Part shown: piece after piece, positions 16,627 through 26,255 of the stretch | How positions within the stretch are numbered: the stretch's first letter is position 1 | How the letters are laid out: every line of letters starts with the position of its first letter | NCBI GenBank assembly: GCA_035532555.1 | Contig: DATKQS010000023.1 | Span: forward strand, 1-64,000 | Reading direction: 5' to 3' | DNA from: Thermoplasmata archaeon | GTDB taxonomy: Archaea; Thermoplasmatota; Thermoplasmata; Lutacidiplasmatales; UBA184 | Length of the DNA: 64,000 nucleotides | The notes under the pieces: generated by a model | The model's database searches: none | The model's input: the letters and a program-made list of their open reading frames with translations, nothing else | Told to the model about the DNA's origin: nothing | Translations under genes and position numbers: made by a program

Positions 16627-17213
16627 CAGGGCACCTTCTTCAGACCGGCATGGTAACCGATCCAGTTGAACAGCGCATGCAGGCCGAGTGTTAGGATCAC
16701 GAGCCATAAGACCGCTTCCCAGTTCGCGAACACGGCCGCGAACAGCGCTGGGGAGAACGCGAACCCGAAGGCGATCGGAACGAGCACGAACGGGAACTGG
16801 TCCAGGAAGAGCGTGCGCGCGCCGCTCGGTCGATCCATCCGCCGCTTGATGAACGAGCCGATCGCGTCGCCGGTCATCGCGCCGTAGGCGATCAGTATCG
16901 CGAGCGGGAGCGCCGCGAGCACGCTCGGGGCCAGCACGGGCACGACCGCCCAGTTCGGGGGCGCGAGCAGGATCAGCCACGCTTCGAGCACTCCGACGAT
17001 GGCGCCGATCGCTCCGCCGACCAGGAATCCCGACCAGGTCTTCGACGGTCCAAAGACGCGGCGGCCGTCCCCCGGCCAGAGTCGGCCGAAGTCCATGGCG
17101 GGCCCGGCGCCCCGTGGCAGCGTCGCGGTCGCGTTCGCAACGAACGCCGGCAGGAGCACCCAGATGACGGCCCCCCCGTCGCCGAGGAAGTCGTTGAGGA
17201 TGGTAGAGTCCAC
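16623..17213 (-). CDS. carS: CDP-archaeol synthase
   Basis: 196 residues with about five membrane helices. Family motifs are AMDFG, FGPSKTWSGFL, YGAMTGDAIGSFIKRRM and LDQFPFVL, matching the archaeal CarS family (formerly DUF46). CarS adds CTP to unsaturated archaetidic acid to form CDP-archaeol, the branch point of polar head-group attachment. Genes for the two preceding prenyltransferases of the same pathway lie upstream on the same strand. Confidence 0.92.
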   Translation of the reverse strand: MDSTILNDFLGDGGAVIWVLLPAFVANATATLPRGAGPAMDFGRLWPGDGRRVFGPSKTWSGFLVGGAIGAIVGVLEAWLILLAPPNWAVVPVLAPSVLAALPLAILIAYGAMTGDAIGSFIKRRMDRPSGARTLFLDQFPFVLVPIAFGFAFSPALFAAVFANWEAVLWLVILTLGLHALFNWIGYHAGLKKVPW

Positions 17214-17226
17214 GGTTCCCGCCTCG

Positions 17227-18855
17227 CTAGCGGGCCCGCACGTAGCGGTAGATCACTTCGGAGATCGCGCCAATGAGGCGGGGCTCCGCGCTCTCCTCGG
17301 CCTCGTGGATGTGGGCCTCGCGGTCCATGCTTCCGAAGACGAGCGCCGGCATCGGTTCGCCCCCGGAGGTCCGTAGATCGCGGAAGGCGCTCGCGTCCGT
17401 GCCCCCGTACTCGCCGAAGACCCCCTCGACGCCCAGAACCTCCTTCAGCATCCGTTCCAGTCGGACCGCGGCCGGGTGCGTCGGGGCGAGGGAGTACCCC
17501 GAGCGGCAGCGGCCCGGGGGCGCGACGATCTGGGCCGTGGGGGCATGCTCCGCGGCCCACGCGCGGACCTGGCCCAGCGCGGCGTCCAGTCCCGCGGCGA
17601 GCTCCATCTCGGGAGGCAGCCGCAGATCGACCGTGAAGGAGGAGGAGGCGGGCGTGGACAGCTCGATGAGTCCGCGCTTCCCCGCGTTCTCGAGGATCTG
17701 GAGGGCCACCGGCACCGGGTTGCGGGCCCGGTGCGGGTAGCCGCCATGGCCGCTCTCTCCGATGAGCGCGAGGCCGAGGGTCCCTTCCGGGATCGGAACC
17801 GAGCTCGCTCCGGCCGGTTCGAGGCGGAACCCGGGCGGAAGCAGCGGGGAAAGCGCTGCGGCGAGGCCGGCCCGCTCTGCCACGGGTCCGTCAAAGACGA
17901 GCGTCACGGATTGAGGAATCTGGTTCGCGGCATCGCTCTCGGCGTGCGCTTGGACGAGCGTGAGACGGGTCGCATCGCGGGCGGCCGGTCCGAAGTCGAC
18001 CCGAGTGACCGTCGCACGGCCCGTGATGATGGGCTCCGGGGCCTGGTGGTCCGGCCAGTCCGGCGATGTGAGGGAGGAACGCCACTCCCGCGCGAGCGCA
18101 TGCAGCCCGACCAGCGCCTCCCCGTAGGCGAGCGCCTCGCGGAGCGGCGCGGGACGCTCGAACATGGCATCCAGGAACCCGACGCCCGAGGACCCCGCCG
18201 TCGCGTGCGGGCTCCCGTCCGGGATCAGCACCACATCCGCCGAGAGGATCCTCTCCGGGCTGTTCGCGGGGAGCAGCGCATCGTGCTCCTTGATCGCCTC
18301 GATGCCTCCTTCGCCGCCGGTCTCCTCATCGCAGCAGACGAGCAGACGGACGTTCGTGGGGAGATCAGGCACGTCCACGAGGCGCTTCAATGCGAGCAGC
18401 GAGGCGATGACCCCGCTGCCGAGGTCGTCGTTGGAGCCGCGTCCGTAGATCCGGCCGTCCGCACGGGCGGTCAGGGTGAACGGCGGGCTCTTCCACCGGG
18501 CCCGTTGCTCCAGCGGCACGGGAACCACATCGTAGTGGGCGAGCACGAGGGTCGTCCGGGGCGCTCCCACATCGAGATCGATGAGGACGTTCGGCCGTGG
18601 CTGACCGTGGAGATCGATCGAGAGGTCGCCCGCGACGAGGGGATCGTAGATGCGGGTGGCGAGACCAAAGTCGCGCGCCGCACGCGCGATCCGCTCGGAG
18701 GCTCGCAGGTAGTTCGGCTTCTCCCATCGACCCCGAGCCGGGTCCTCGAGGTTCGTAGGAGCAATCGATACGAGGTTGCTCAGGAGCCGCAGCCCCTCCG
18801 GATCGCCGATCGCTCGGCTCACCGACTCCGGCATCTCGCGCGCACCCTCGGCCAT
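17227..18855 (-). CDS. M20-family metallopeptidase/deacylase
   Basis: 542 residues with the M20 layout: LVLAHYDVVPVP (first zinc ligand), YGRGSNDDLGSGVIASL, and CCDEETGGEGG with the catalytic and bridging glutamates, then a dimerisation domain and a C-terminal EAHIHEAEE histidine. M20 enzymes hydrolyse peptides or N-acyl amino acids with two zinc ions. It is longer than DapE or ArgE, closer to the M20 dipeptidases, and no substrate can be assigned. It ends 13 nt before carS starts. Confidence 0.82.
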   Translation of the reverse strand: MAEGAREMPESVSRAIGDPEGLRLLSNLVSIAPTNLEDPARGRWEKPNYLRASERIARAARDFGLATRIYDPLVAGDLSIDLHGQPRPNVLIDLDVGAPRTTLVLAHYDVVPVPLEQRARWKSPPFTLTARADGRIYGRGSNDDLGSGVIASLLALKRLVDVPDLPTNVRLLVCCDEETGGEGGIEAIKEHDALLPANSPERILSADVVLIPDGSPHATAGSSGVGFLDAMFERPAPLREALAYGEALVGLHALAREWRSSLTSPDWPDHQAPEPIITGRATVTRVDFGPAARDATRLTLVQAHAESDAANQIPQSVTLVFDGPVAERAGLAAALSPLLPPGFRLEPAGASSVPIPEGTLGLALIGESGHGGYPHRARNPVPVALQILENAGKRGLIELSTPASSSFTVDLRLPPEMELAAGLDAALGQVRAWAAEHAPTAQIVAPPGRCRSGYSLAPTHPAAVRLERMLKEVLGVEGVFGEYGGTDASAFRDLRTSGGEPMPALVFGSMDREAHIHEAEESAEPRLIGAISEVIYRYVRAR

Positions 18856-18868
18856 CGTAGCTTCCGAT

Positions 18869-20695
18869 CTAGGGGACCGCGATCAGCACGACCAGCGAGC
18901 TCGCGAGGAGCAGCAAGAACGTGGTGAGGAGCGCGTTGCCCAGGACCGAGACGGTGTCCCCGATGGAGGTCAAAAGCCGTGCGGTGTACCCCGGACCCAG
19001 CGCCAGGACGTCCGGGACCTCCTTCGTCCCTCGCCGGAGCTCCACCGGGGCAAGGTTCGCGATGGCCTCGCGCGCGACGGCGACCGCATCCCGCGCGATC
19101 GAGGAAGCGGAATACCTCTCCCCGACCGGGTTGGTCGAACCATCGGATTCGTGCACCACGTGGTTATCGGTCGTCATGACCTCGGCTACGTCGACGACCG
19201 CCTCGAGCGCCCGGACGATCGGCTCGCGCATGCCGGTGTTCAGATTGTTCCCATCGATGAGCAGGTAGGCGGAAGTGGATCCGGCCGCCCGGACCACCAG
19301 CGTCCGCAGCCCCTGAGAGGCGATGCCCTGGTGGGGCAGGTCGTAGTCGGTCTTCGCCGCGACCCCGATCTCGATCGGCCCGGGACGAGCCGCCGCGACG
19401 GCCGCCCGGACCGCGGCTTTCGCGTCCGCCACGAGCTTCTCCGCGGTCGGCGTGCCGTACTGGACGTCCCCGCGGTCCACGATGTAGGAGTTGTGCGCGT
19501 CGATCAACGCCACGATCGGTCCGCCCTCCGAGTGGACCTCTCGAACGATCCGGTCCGCGATGGAGAGCGCGATGTCATCGGTCGGCGCGGGCGCCTGGGA
19601 GACCACGACCAGCGCGACGTCGCCCAGAAGTTGCGCGCGGGCGAAGCTGCCCGGGTAGGGAGAGACCAGAGGGCTCGCGAGGGCAACGGACGCGGGGGCC
19701 ATCTCCGCGAACAGCCTCTGGCAGGCATCGCCGACCTTGGCAACCTCGGCCTCGGAGGGGAGATCGACATCGTGGTCGCACGGAGTGTGGGGGACGAACA
19801 CCACGCCCGCGTCCGGCCCGAGCCGCTCGGAGAGCTTGCGAGGCAGATCGCTCGCGCCGAGCGCTCCGAAGGGGCCGGGGTGGACCGTGGGCAGGGCGAT
19901 CGTCGCGCGCGCGCGCCCTCCCGCGAAGAATCCGATGAGACTGACGCGCAAGTTCATCGGGATCGCGCTCTTCAGGAAGAACTCCTCGAGCTTCTGGGTG
20001 GCCGCAGGGTCGCGACGATTGACGTGGTCGAGCAACGGGCGCATCATCGCGAGGCCCGAGCTGTCGAACTCCTTGCGCAGCGGGCGGTCCACCGCCCGCA
20101 GGAACAATAGGACGCAGACGAACCCGAGCACGAGGTAGACCACCGCGGAGAACGCGAGGGCGACCGTCGCCGGCGGGAACACGATCGACGCGAGGAGGAT
20201 CGCGAGCACCGGCTGGAAGAGCGACACCGGCAGCGATCGCGACTGGCTCGGGCTGGAGAGGCCGTAGAGGCTCATGTGCCGGAACCACAGCGCCGGCCCC
20301 TGGACCACGAACACGAGCGCGATCAGGGAGATCCCGAGCGAAGGCGCAAGGAGCTGGACGCCCCGTCCGACGAGGGCGAAGGGGATCTCGAGCGCGAGGG
20401 TCATCACGACCAGGAACAGGCTGCGAGGAAGCTCGATCCGGCCGCCGAGAGCCTTGGCGAGCGGGGTCGTGCCGAAAGCGGTGAACAGCGCCGGCACGAG
20501 GAAGGCGAGCGCGACCAGTTCGAGATAGGAGGAGATCGACACGCCCGGGGCCGCCAGGATCCCGGCGAGAGCGAAGGAAAGAACGACGAGGAGCCCGATC
20601 GCGACCGGGGGACTGGGAGCCCGCAGGAACAGGTGCGACGCGCTGTGCGGCTTCGTGCCGGGCGTCTCCCCCGGTGCCGGGTTCTCAGCGGTCAC
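18869..20695 (-). CDS. DUF2070 membrane protein
   Basis: 608 residues from a GTG at 20693-20695 that overlaps the GGGP synthase stop. About seven hydrophobic segments lie in the first 230 residues, followed by a long soluble part (TVHPGPFGALGASDLPRKL, HTPCDHDVDLPSE, DAHNSYIVDRG, TTDNHVVHESD) and one C-terminal membrane helix. The histidine- and aspartate-rich soluble motifs are characteristic of this archaeal family of unknown function and look like metal sites. It is embedded between lipid-synthesis genes, which hints at a membrane role. Confidence 0.85.
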   Translation of the reverse strand: MTAENPAPGETPGTKPHSASHLFLRAPSPPVAIGLLVVLSFALAGILAAPGVSISSYLELVALAFLVPALFTAFGTTPLAKALGGRIELPRSLFLVVMTLALEIPFALVGRGVQLLAPSLGISLIALVFVVQGPALWFRHMSLYGLSSPSQSRSLPVSLFQPVLAILLASIVFPPATVALAFSAVVYLVLGFVCVLLFLRAVDRPLRKEFDSSGLAMMRPLLDHVNRRDPAATQKLEEFFLKSAIPMNLRVSLIGFFAGGRARATIALPTVHPGPFGALGASDLPRKLSERLGPDAGVVFVPHTPCDHDVDLPSEAEVAKVGDACQRLFAEMAPASVALASPLVSPYPGSFARAQLLGDVALVVVSQAPAPTDDIALSIADRIVREVHSEGGPIVALIDAHNSYIVDRGDVQYGTPTAEKLVADAKAAVRAAVAAARPGPIEIGVAAKTDYDLPHQGIASQGLRTLVVRAAGSTSAYLLIDGNNLNTGMREPIVRALEAVVDVAEVMTTDNHVVHESDGSTNPVGERYSASSIARDAVAVAREAIANLAPVELRRGTKEVPDVLALGPGYTARLLTSIGDTVSVLGNALLTTFLLLLASSLVVLIAVP

Positions 20696-21452
20696 GGGCG
20701 CGCCCGACCTCCGCCAGGATCTCCCGGAACTCCCGCGAAACGCCGTCGGTCTCCGTGATCGTGCCCGTGACGAGCGCCTGCGCCCCGGCCTCGAGGAGGA
20801 CCCGCGCGTCGGCCCCGCAGCGGATCCCACCGCCCACGATGAGGGGTACGGACAGGACGGATCGCACGGCGCGGACCATCGTGGCCGGGACCGGTGCGGG
20901 AGCGCCGGAGCCCGCCTCGAGGTAGATCCAGCGCATCCCGAGATATTCGGCCGCCAGGGCGTAGCCCTGGGCGCCGGCGAGATCCTCCCGGGCGACGACG
21001 TCCGCTTCGCCCACCTCGCCGACCCGCATCCCGGGGGCGATCACGAGGTAGCCCATGGCGATCGGCTCGATGCCGAGAGCCTGGATGGAGAGGGCGGTCC
21101 GGGCGTGGGTGCGAATGACGAGATCGAGGTTGCGGGAGTTGAGGAGGCTCATGAAGAAGATCGCGTGCGCGGAGGAAGAGAGGGAGCCGGGGCCTTCCGG
21201 GAAGATGATGGTGGGTACATCGACCGCCGCGCGGACCGCGCGGGCGACGGCATCCATCCTCTCCCGAGAGATCCCGGTCGAGCCCCCCAGCATGATCGCG
21301 TCGGAACCGAGCCCGACCGCCTCCCGGGCGATCTCGGCCGAACGCTCCGGGTCCGAGCGATCCGGGTCGATGAGCGTCAGATGAATCGGACCGGCCGCGA
21401 CGCGCTCCGCGAGACGCCGCTCGACCGGGCCCGCGGCAGGAGGAGGCGTCAC
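20685..21452 (-). CDS. Geranylgeranylglyceryl phosphate synthase
   Basis: 255 residues with a TIM-barrel: HLTLIDPDRSD at the start, AIMLGGSTGIS, then IYLEAGSGAPAPVP and LIVGGGIRCGADA for phosphate binding. It links geranylgeranyl diphosphate to sn-glycerol-1-phosphate, the step that fixes the archaeal lipid stereochemistry. The gene overlaps the DGGGP synthase stop by ATGA (21449-21452) and the following DUF2070 start, so the genes are translationally coupled. Confidence 0.93.
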   Translation of the reverse strand: MTPPPAAGPVERRLAERVAAGPIHLTLIDPDRSDPERSAEIAREAVGLGSDAIMLGGSTGISRERMDAVARAVRAAVDVPTIIFPEGPGSLSSSAHAIFFMSLLNSRNLDLVIRTHARTALSIQALGIEPIAMGYLVIAPGMRVGEVGEADVVAREDLAGAQGYALAAEYLGMRWIYLEAGSGAPAPVPATMVRAVRSVLSVPLIVGGGIRCGADARVLLEAGAQALVTGTITETDGVSREFREILAEVGRARDR

Positions 21453-22297
21453 CGGAACGCCACCGCCAGGAAGGCGAACAACGCGACCGTCATCGCGACC
21501 TTGCTCATCGTTTGCTCCCAGTGAAGGCGCGCGGGGAGATAGGCGATCGAGACCACGAAGACGGCATCGGCCACGAGGACCAGACCGAGGTACATAATTC
21601 CGGCGACACTCCCGAGAGGCAGGAACCAGAGGAACGGCACCGCGCTGACGGCGATCGCCACCCCGACCGTAGAGCGCGCCACGACCGAGGAGAAGGGAAG
21701 GCCGTGGGTCTGCGGGAGCGTCCGTCGGTCGACATCGCCCGCGACATCCTCCATGTCCTTGATCACCTCGCGGCTCAGCGTCGCGAAGAACGCCATTGCT
21801 GCGAACGGGGCCATCAGGAGCGGGGCGCCCGCGGCAGCGCCCCCGTACAGGAAGACCAGTCCCGTGAGCAGGGCCACGACGAGGTTCCCCACAAAGCCGC
21901 GCGCTTTGAAGCGGAACTCATAGGCGAGCAGGGCGCCGACCGCGACGGCGAGTATGACTCCGACCGCCGGAGCGGTGGGAAGGATCGGCACGACCACTAC
22001 CACTCCCGCGATGAAGAGGCCGGCGGTCAGCGCCCGGGCTCGGGGAAGGGAGATCGTCCCTCGTACGAGCGGGCGATCCGGATGGTTCGTCCGATCCGTT
22101 TCGACGTCGAGCACGTCGTTGAGAACATTTCCCCCGGCGGTGACACAGGCCGTCGACACCGCGGCGAGAAGGACCGCGACCCAGAGCGACGGCGAGACAC
22201 TCAACCCCAAGCCGGCGGCTGCTAGGCCGCCCACGAGGACGCCGACGAACGAAACGAGCAGGTTCCCTGCCCGGACGATCCGAAGCCAGGGGTTCAC
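21449..22297 (-). CDS. Digeranylgeranylglyceryl phosphate synthase (UbiA family)
   Basis: 282 residues with about nine membrane helices. The two UbiA acidic motifs are visible: NVLNDVLDVETDRTNHPDRP and KDMEDVAGDVDRRTLP. It adds the second geranylgeranyl chain to GGGP. The position directly before GGGP synthase and in the same operon as carS supports this role over other UbiA enzymes. It probably opens the minus-strand operon that runs to endA. Confidence 0.9.
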   Translation of the reverse strand: MNPWLRIVRAGNLLVSFVGVLVGGLAAAGLGLSVSPSLWVAVLLAAVSTACVTAGGNVLNDVLDVETDRTNHPDRPLVRGTISLPRARALTAGLFIAGVVVVVPILPTAPAVGVILAVAVGALLAYEFRFKARGFVGNLVVALLTGLVFLYGGAAAGAPLLMAPFAAMAFFATLSREVIKDMEDVAGDVDRRTLPQTHGLPFSSVVARSTVGVAIAVSAVPFLWFLPLGSVAGIMYLGLVLVADAVFVVSIAYLPARLHWEQTMSKVAMTVALFAFLAVAFR

Positions 22298-22555
22298 GCC
22301 CGGGTGGGCTCCGGTGGCGAGATAATCGTATCGTTCCTCGGGGCTTTCTCGGCGCGCCGCCGGCGATGCGTCGTCGAGTAGCCTTCCCGAGCGTCCAACG
22401 CGGTGTGGGAGCCCGAGCCCGCCGCACGCAGTGACCTTCTAGGTAGGTGGGTCTCCCGAGGCGGGCCGGCGATCGAAGCGGACGTCCGCGCCATCCGGCC
22501 CCGGTCCTTCCGAGGCTGGGCTTCGGCTACCGCACGGGCTGGATCCAGGGCGGCT

Positions 22556-22572
22556 CCGTTCGTTATAAGCGC
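22556..22572 (+). promoter_or_regulatory. TATA-like promoter of the M16 pair
   Basis: CCGTTCGTTATAAGCGC, with TTATAAG about 30 nt ahead of the ATG at 22594. This spacing puts transcription start at or near the ATG, as in leaderless archaeal messages. Confidence 0.5.
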
Positions 22573-22593
22573 GGACGCATCGAGACCGTCCGC

Positions 22594-23910
22594 ATGCACA
22601 CGAGCCGGGTCCCGCGACCGCGCACTCGCCGCTTCCGTCTGCGCAACGGACTCGAGGTCCTGCTCGCTCCGAACCCCGCCAGCCCGACCGCGAGTGTCTG
22701 GGTCTGGTATCGCGTCGGATCGAAGAACGAGCATCCGGGGATCACGGGCGGCGCGCATTGGCTGGAGCACATGCTCTTCCAAGGCACGCCGAAGTATGCG
22801 AAGGGGGAGATCGATCGCGCGATCCTGAACGTGGGGGGCCTCCTGAACGCCTTCACCGATCTCGACTACACGGCCTACTTCGCCACGGTGCCCCGCGAGC
22901 ACCTCGACATTCTGATCGATATCGAGGCCGACCGGATGACCCGGGCGCTCCTCATGCCCAAGGAAGTCGATCGGGAACGAACCGTCGTCCTCTCCGAGCG
23001 AGAAGGCAACGAGAACTGGCCGGAGTTCCGGGTCGAAGAGGAGCTCTACGAACTTGCCTTCCGCCGGCACCCGTACCGTTGGGATGCCCTCGGATACCGA
23101 ACCGACATCGAACACATGGGTGCGGAGGACCTCCGGGGCTACTACCGACGCTTCTACGGGACGAGGAACGCGGTGCTGGTGGTGTCGGGAGGTTTCGATC
23201 CGCGAACGGTCGAGCGCGAGGTCCGCCGGCAATTTTCTCCACTCCCGGCGGGCGGGGCCGATCCCACCGTACGAGAGGTGGAACCTCCCGCTCGCGGGGA
23301 GCGGCGGTCGACCCTGTCGGGTCCGGGAACGACCCCGCTCATCGCGATCGCCTACCGGTCCCCATCCATCGACGAGCGAACCGCCCCGGCCACGATGCTG
23401 ATCGACGTCCTGCTGGGGGGAGAGACCCGCATCTTCTCCGCGGGCGGCCGCTCCCGCTCCGGCGAGCATCCCGGTGCGCGCCTGTATCGTGCCCTCGTCG
23501 ACCCGGGCCTCGCCGTTCGAGCGACGAGCGAGTGGCGCGCGCGCGTCCACCCCGGACTGTTCACCGTTTACGCCCAAGCGTCGGCCGGCGTCGCCCTCGA
23601 CCGGATTGAAGCCGCCATCGACGGCGTGCTCGACCGGCTCGCGTGCGAGGGGCCCACGACCGCCGAGCTCAGCGAAGCCCGGACGAAGGTCCTGCGCGGC
23701 GCCGCCCTCGCGTACGAAGGCGCCACGCGCGCGGGGTACCGACTCGGATACTTCGCGTCGATCATGCCCCCGGGGTTCGAGGACCGACTGTATCGAGAGA
23801 TCCTGGCGACCCGGGCGTCGGAGATACGCGATACCGCCCGGGCCCTGTTCTCCAAGGATCAACGCACGGTCGTCCGCTACGAGGTCGTCGGAGGTCGGAG
23901 CGTTGACTGA
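22594..23910 (+). CDS. M16-family zinc peptidase, catalytic member
   Basis: 438 residues from the ATG at 22594. The inverted zinc motif HxxEH is H55-W-L-E58-H59 (GGAHWLEHMLF), and the downstream glutamate ligand lies in NENWPEFRVEEELYE. Two M16 half-domains are visible. Bacterial and archaeal M16 enzymes often work as a pair, one subunit catalytic and one not. The next gene is such a partner and begins about 20 nt later. The target is unknown. Confidence 0.88.
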   Translation: MHTSRVPRPRTRRFRLRNGLEVLLAPNPASPTASVWVWYRVGSKNEHPGITGGAHWLEHMLFQGTPKYAKGEIDRAILNVGGLLNAFTDLDYTAYFATVPREHLDILIDIEADRMTRALLMPKEVDRERTVVLSEREGNENWPEFRVEEELYELAFRRHPYRWDALGYRTDIEHMGAEDLRGYYRRFYGTRNAVLVVSGGFDPRTVEREVRRQFSPLPAGGADPTVREVEPPARGERRSTLSGPGTTPLIAIAYRSPSIDERTAPATMLIDVLLGGETRIFSAGGRSRSGEHPGARLYRALVDPGLAVRATSEWRARVHPGLFTVYAQASAGVALDRIEAAIDGVLDRLACEGPTTAELSEARTKVLRGAALAYEGATRAGYRLGYFASIMPPGFEDRLYREILATRASEIRDTARALFSKDQRTVVRYEVVGGRSVD

Positions 23911-23929
23911 GCGGCACGACCCGCTCCGG

Positions 23930-25168
23930 ATGGAGTACGGGACGCACGACGCCGGGCTCCGGCTTCTGCGGCAGTCTCCACCGGCGGGCGCGGCGAGCGC
24001 GTCCATCACCTACGTGGGCCCGGCGGGCACCGGGTTCGATCCGGCCGGCGGCGAAGGGATCGCGCGGATGGTGGCCCGCCTCGCCACCTGCGCGGCCGGG
24101 CCGTTCGGTCGGGTCGCGCTAGCGCGCGAACTCGACCGGGCCGGCGCGACCCTGACCTCCCAGATCGCGCCGGAATCAGCCGAGATCACGATCTGGGGCC
24201 CGGCGGCCGGCTGGGAATCGCTGCTGGAGCTCCTCTCCCACGCGGTCCTCCGGCCTCGATTCGACCCGGAGGACATCGAGCGGGTCCAGCGCCAACTCCT
24301 CGAGAGCCAGCTTCGAGAGCTGACGCAGCCGGCCCACCGCGCCGAGCGCGAACTCTTCCGGGCCATCTTCCCGACGGGTCATCCCTACCGGGAGACTGGG
24401 TGGGGGAGCGCTCGCTCGGTCGGCGGGATCGATCGGGGCCGATTGGTCCGCTTCCATTCCGAGCACTACACCGCGGAAGGAGGCGTGCTCGTGGCGACGA
24501 TCCCGGCCCCCTTGAAGCGGCTGGAGCGAGCCTCCGCGCGCTGGCGGGGCCACTTCGCACGGGCGCGCGCGCCAAGTTCCCTCCGACCCCGGCCCGTACT
24601 GGGCCACCGGGTGGTGCGAGAGGTCGAGATGGCGGGGCGGTCCCAAACGGAGGTCCACGTCGGCGGGCCGTCCATCGCTCGCAGCCGGGAGGAGTTCCCG
24701 GCGGCCTTCCTCGCGAACGAGGTGCTCGGCGGGCGGCCGCTCCTCTCGCGCCTGTTCCAAGACATCCGGGAGCGGGCCGGGCTCGCCTATCACGCCTCGA
24801 GCGATCTGGAAGCGATGCGGCTCGGCGGGTACTGGATCGCGCAGGCCGGCACGAACCCGAGGAGCGCGCGACGGGTCGCGGCGCTGCTGATCGGAGAGGT
24901 CGACCGGATGGGGAACGAGCTCGTCCGCGCTCGCGAGCTCGACCAGATCCGCGAGAGTGCCATCGGAGAGATGGCGCTCTCCTTGGAGACCACGCCGACG
25001 GCGCACGAGCTCGCCGTCGATCTCGCCTACCACGATCTGCCGGCCGACTACTGGCTCGGATGGCCCTCCACCTTGCGGGCCCTGCGACCTCGCTCGATCC
25101 GGGAGGCCGCCGCCCTCGCGCTCGACGGGCGACGTGCGGCCACGGTCCTTGCCGGCCCCCTCGCGTAA
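23930..25168 (+). CDS. M16-family peptidase-like protein, non-catalytic partner
   Basis: 412 residues from the ATG at 23930; a TTG at 23903 overlapping the previous stop is an alternative. The fold matches the M16 gene in front (EHYTAEGGVLVATIPAP, FLANEVLGGRPLLSRLFQDIRERAGLAY split over two motifs), with the C-terminal RERAGLAYHASS typical of the family. The place of HxxEH reads EGIARMVARLAT, so zinc binding is lost. In known M16B pairs the inactive subunit supplies the R/Y substrate-binding loop, consistent with the kept RERAGLAY. Confidence 0.85.
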   Translation: MEYGTHDAGLRLLRQSPPAGAASASITYVGPAGTGFDPAGGEGIARMVARLATCAAGPFGRVALARELDRAGATLTSQIAPESAEITIWGPAAGWESLLELLSHAVLRPRFDPEDIERVQRQLLESQLRELTQPAHRAERELFRAIFPTGHPYRETGWGSARSVGGIDRGRLVRFHSEHYTAEGGVLVATIPAPLKRLERASARWRGHFARARAPSSLRPRPVLGHRVVREVEMAGRSQTEVHVGGPSIARSREEFPAAFLANEVLGGRPLLSRLFQDIRERAGLAYHASSDLEAMRLGGYWIAQAGTNPRSARRVAALLIGEVDRMGNELVRARELDQIRESAIGEMALSLETTPTAHELAVDLAYHDLPADYWLGWPSTLRALRPRSIREAAALALDGRRAATVLAGPLA

Positions 25169-25188
25169 GCCCCTTCGGGACCCATCGT

Positions 25189-26022
25189 TCACGGGGGGGC
25201 ATCGGGGGAAAGGCGGCTCTCGGCCCCGGAGTCCTTGAGCCGGCGGCCGACGCCCGTCCACACCGAACTCTCGGCATCCTCCGCTCGAGCGAAGAGGATC
25301 CCCTCCGCCCCGGGCGTCAGCGCGTACGCGCTCTCCGCGATCTCGCGGTCGGCCACCGCGAGCGCGTGGCGCGAGAGGATGTGCCCGAACGCCCAGCGGC
25401 GCTTCACGGCGAGATCCGTGAAGTGGGGAGCGTAGTGGCCTCCTCCGGCTCCTACGGCGACGCGGTCGCCGACCGTCGGCGCGAGATCGGAGAGCGTTCG
25501 CGCGAGGACTCGCACCGCATCCGGGGGTGGTTCCTCGTGCTCCGGGAACCCGATCTCGGCGAAGAACGCGGGCAGATCGAGCGCGGGCCCGTGGTGGGTC
25601 GCCTCGAAGGTCGCGGGAACCCCGAGCGATTTCGCTCCCTCGGCGAGCGAACGCAGTGCGGCGGTCATGAGCCGCGGTGCGGTCGGATTGAGGCGGTGCG
25701 GCTCCCCACCGACGTCGCTGGAGACGCCGGGGTTTCCGAGCGGATGGACCGTGAGCGCCGCGACGCCCCGTTCGCTCCGATGGATCGAGGGGAAGACGAG
25801 GACGGGACGTCGCGCGGCGAGCTCGGCGGGAAGAAGCCGGTCGAGATGCTCGTCGTGGATGTGCCACCCGGGCCGACGGAGGAGATACACCCCCGACCCC
25901 ACGACCCGGATCGGGCTGCCCTCGACGTGCCACTCGGTAGCGGCCGGGGTTCCCCATCGCTTGGCTACGGCCGTCGCGACCGGATCGGGGTCGGAGACAA
26001 TCAAGATGTACTCGAGATCCAC
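25189..26022 (-). CDS. dtdA: D-aminoacyl-tRNA deacylase, archaeal DtdA type
   Basis: 277 residues from a GTG at 26020-26022 (VDLEYILIVSDPDPVA). The family signatures are SIHRSERGVAALTVHPLGN, FEATHHGP and GAGGGHYAPHFTDLA. DtdA removes D-amino acids mischarged on tRNA and needs zinc. A TATA-like CCTATAGG lies about 20 nt upstream, so the message is probably nearly leaderless; the frame remains open to 26220 but that part is unlike the family. Convergent with the M16 pair. Confidence 0.9.
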   Translation of the reverse strand: MDLEYILIVSDPDPVATAVAKRWGTPAATEWHVEGSPIRVVGSGVYLLRRPGWHIHDEHLDRLLPAELAARRPVLVFPSIHRSERGVAALTVHPLGNPGVSSDVGGEPHRLNPTAPRLMTAALRSLAEGAKSLGVPATFEATHHGPALDLPAFFAEIGFPEHEEPPPDAVRVLARTLSDLAPTVGDRVAVGAGGGHYAPHFTDLAVKRRWAFGHILSRHALAVADREIAESAYALTPGAEGILFARAEDAESSVWTGVGRRLKDSGAESRLSPDAPP

Positions 26023-26255
26023 GGCCGTGCGCAGAATCCTATAGGACTTACAACCTCCGAACGAACGGACGATCGGGCGGTCGACTTCGCTCACTACCGG
26101 AGCGGTGCGTCGGGTCCGCCGGGGACCCAGTTTAGCGGACTCCGAGTGTCGGTGGTGCAACGCCCTAGCCGCGCGGGTCCCCCGAGTGCCGAGATGCGGC
26201 GGACGACCCTCCCAGGTCAACTCGGTTCGACGGAGAATTGACCTGCGTCTGGGAG

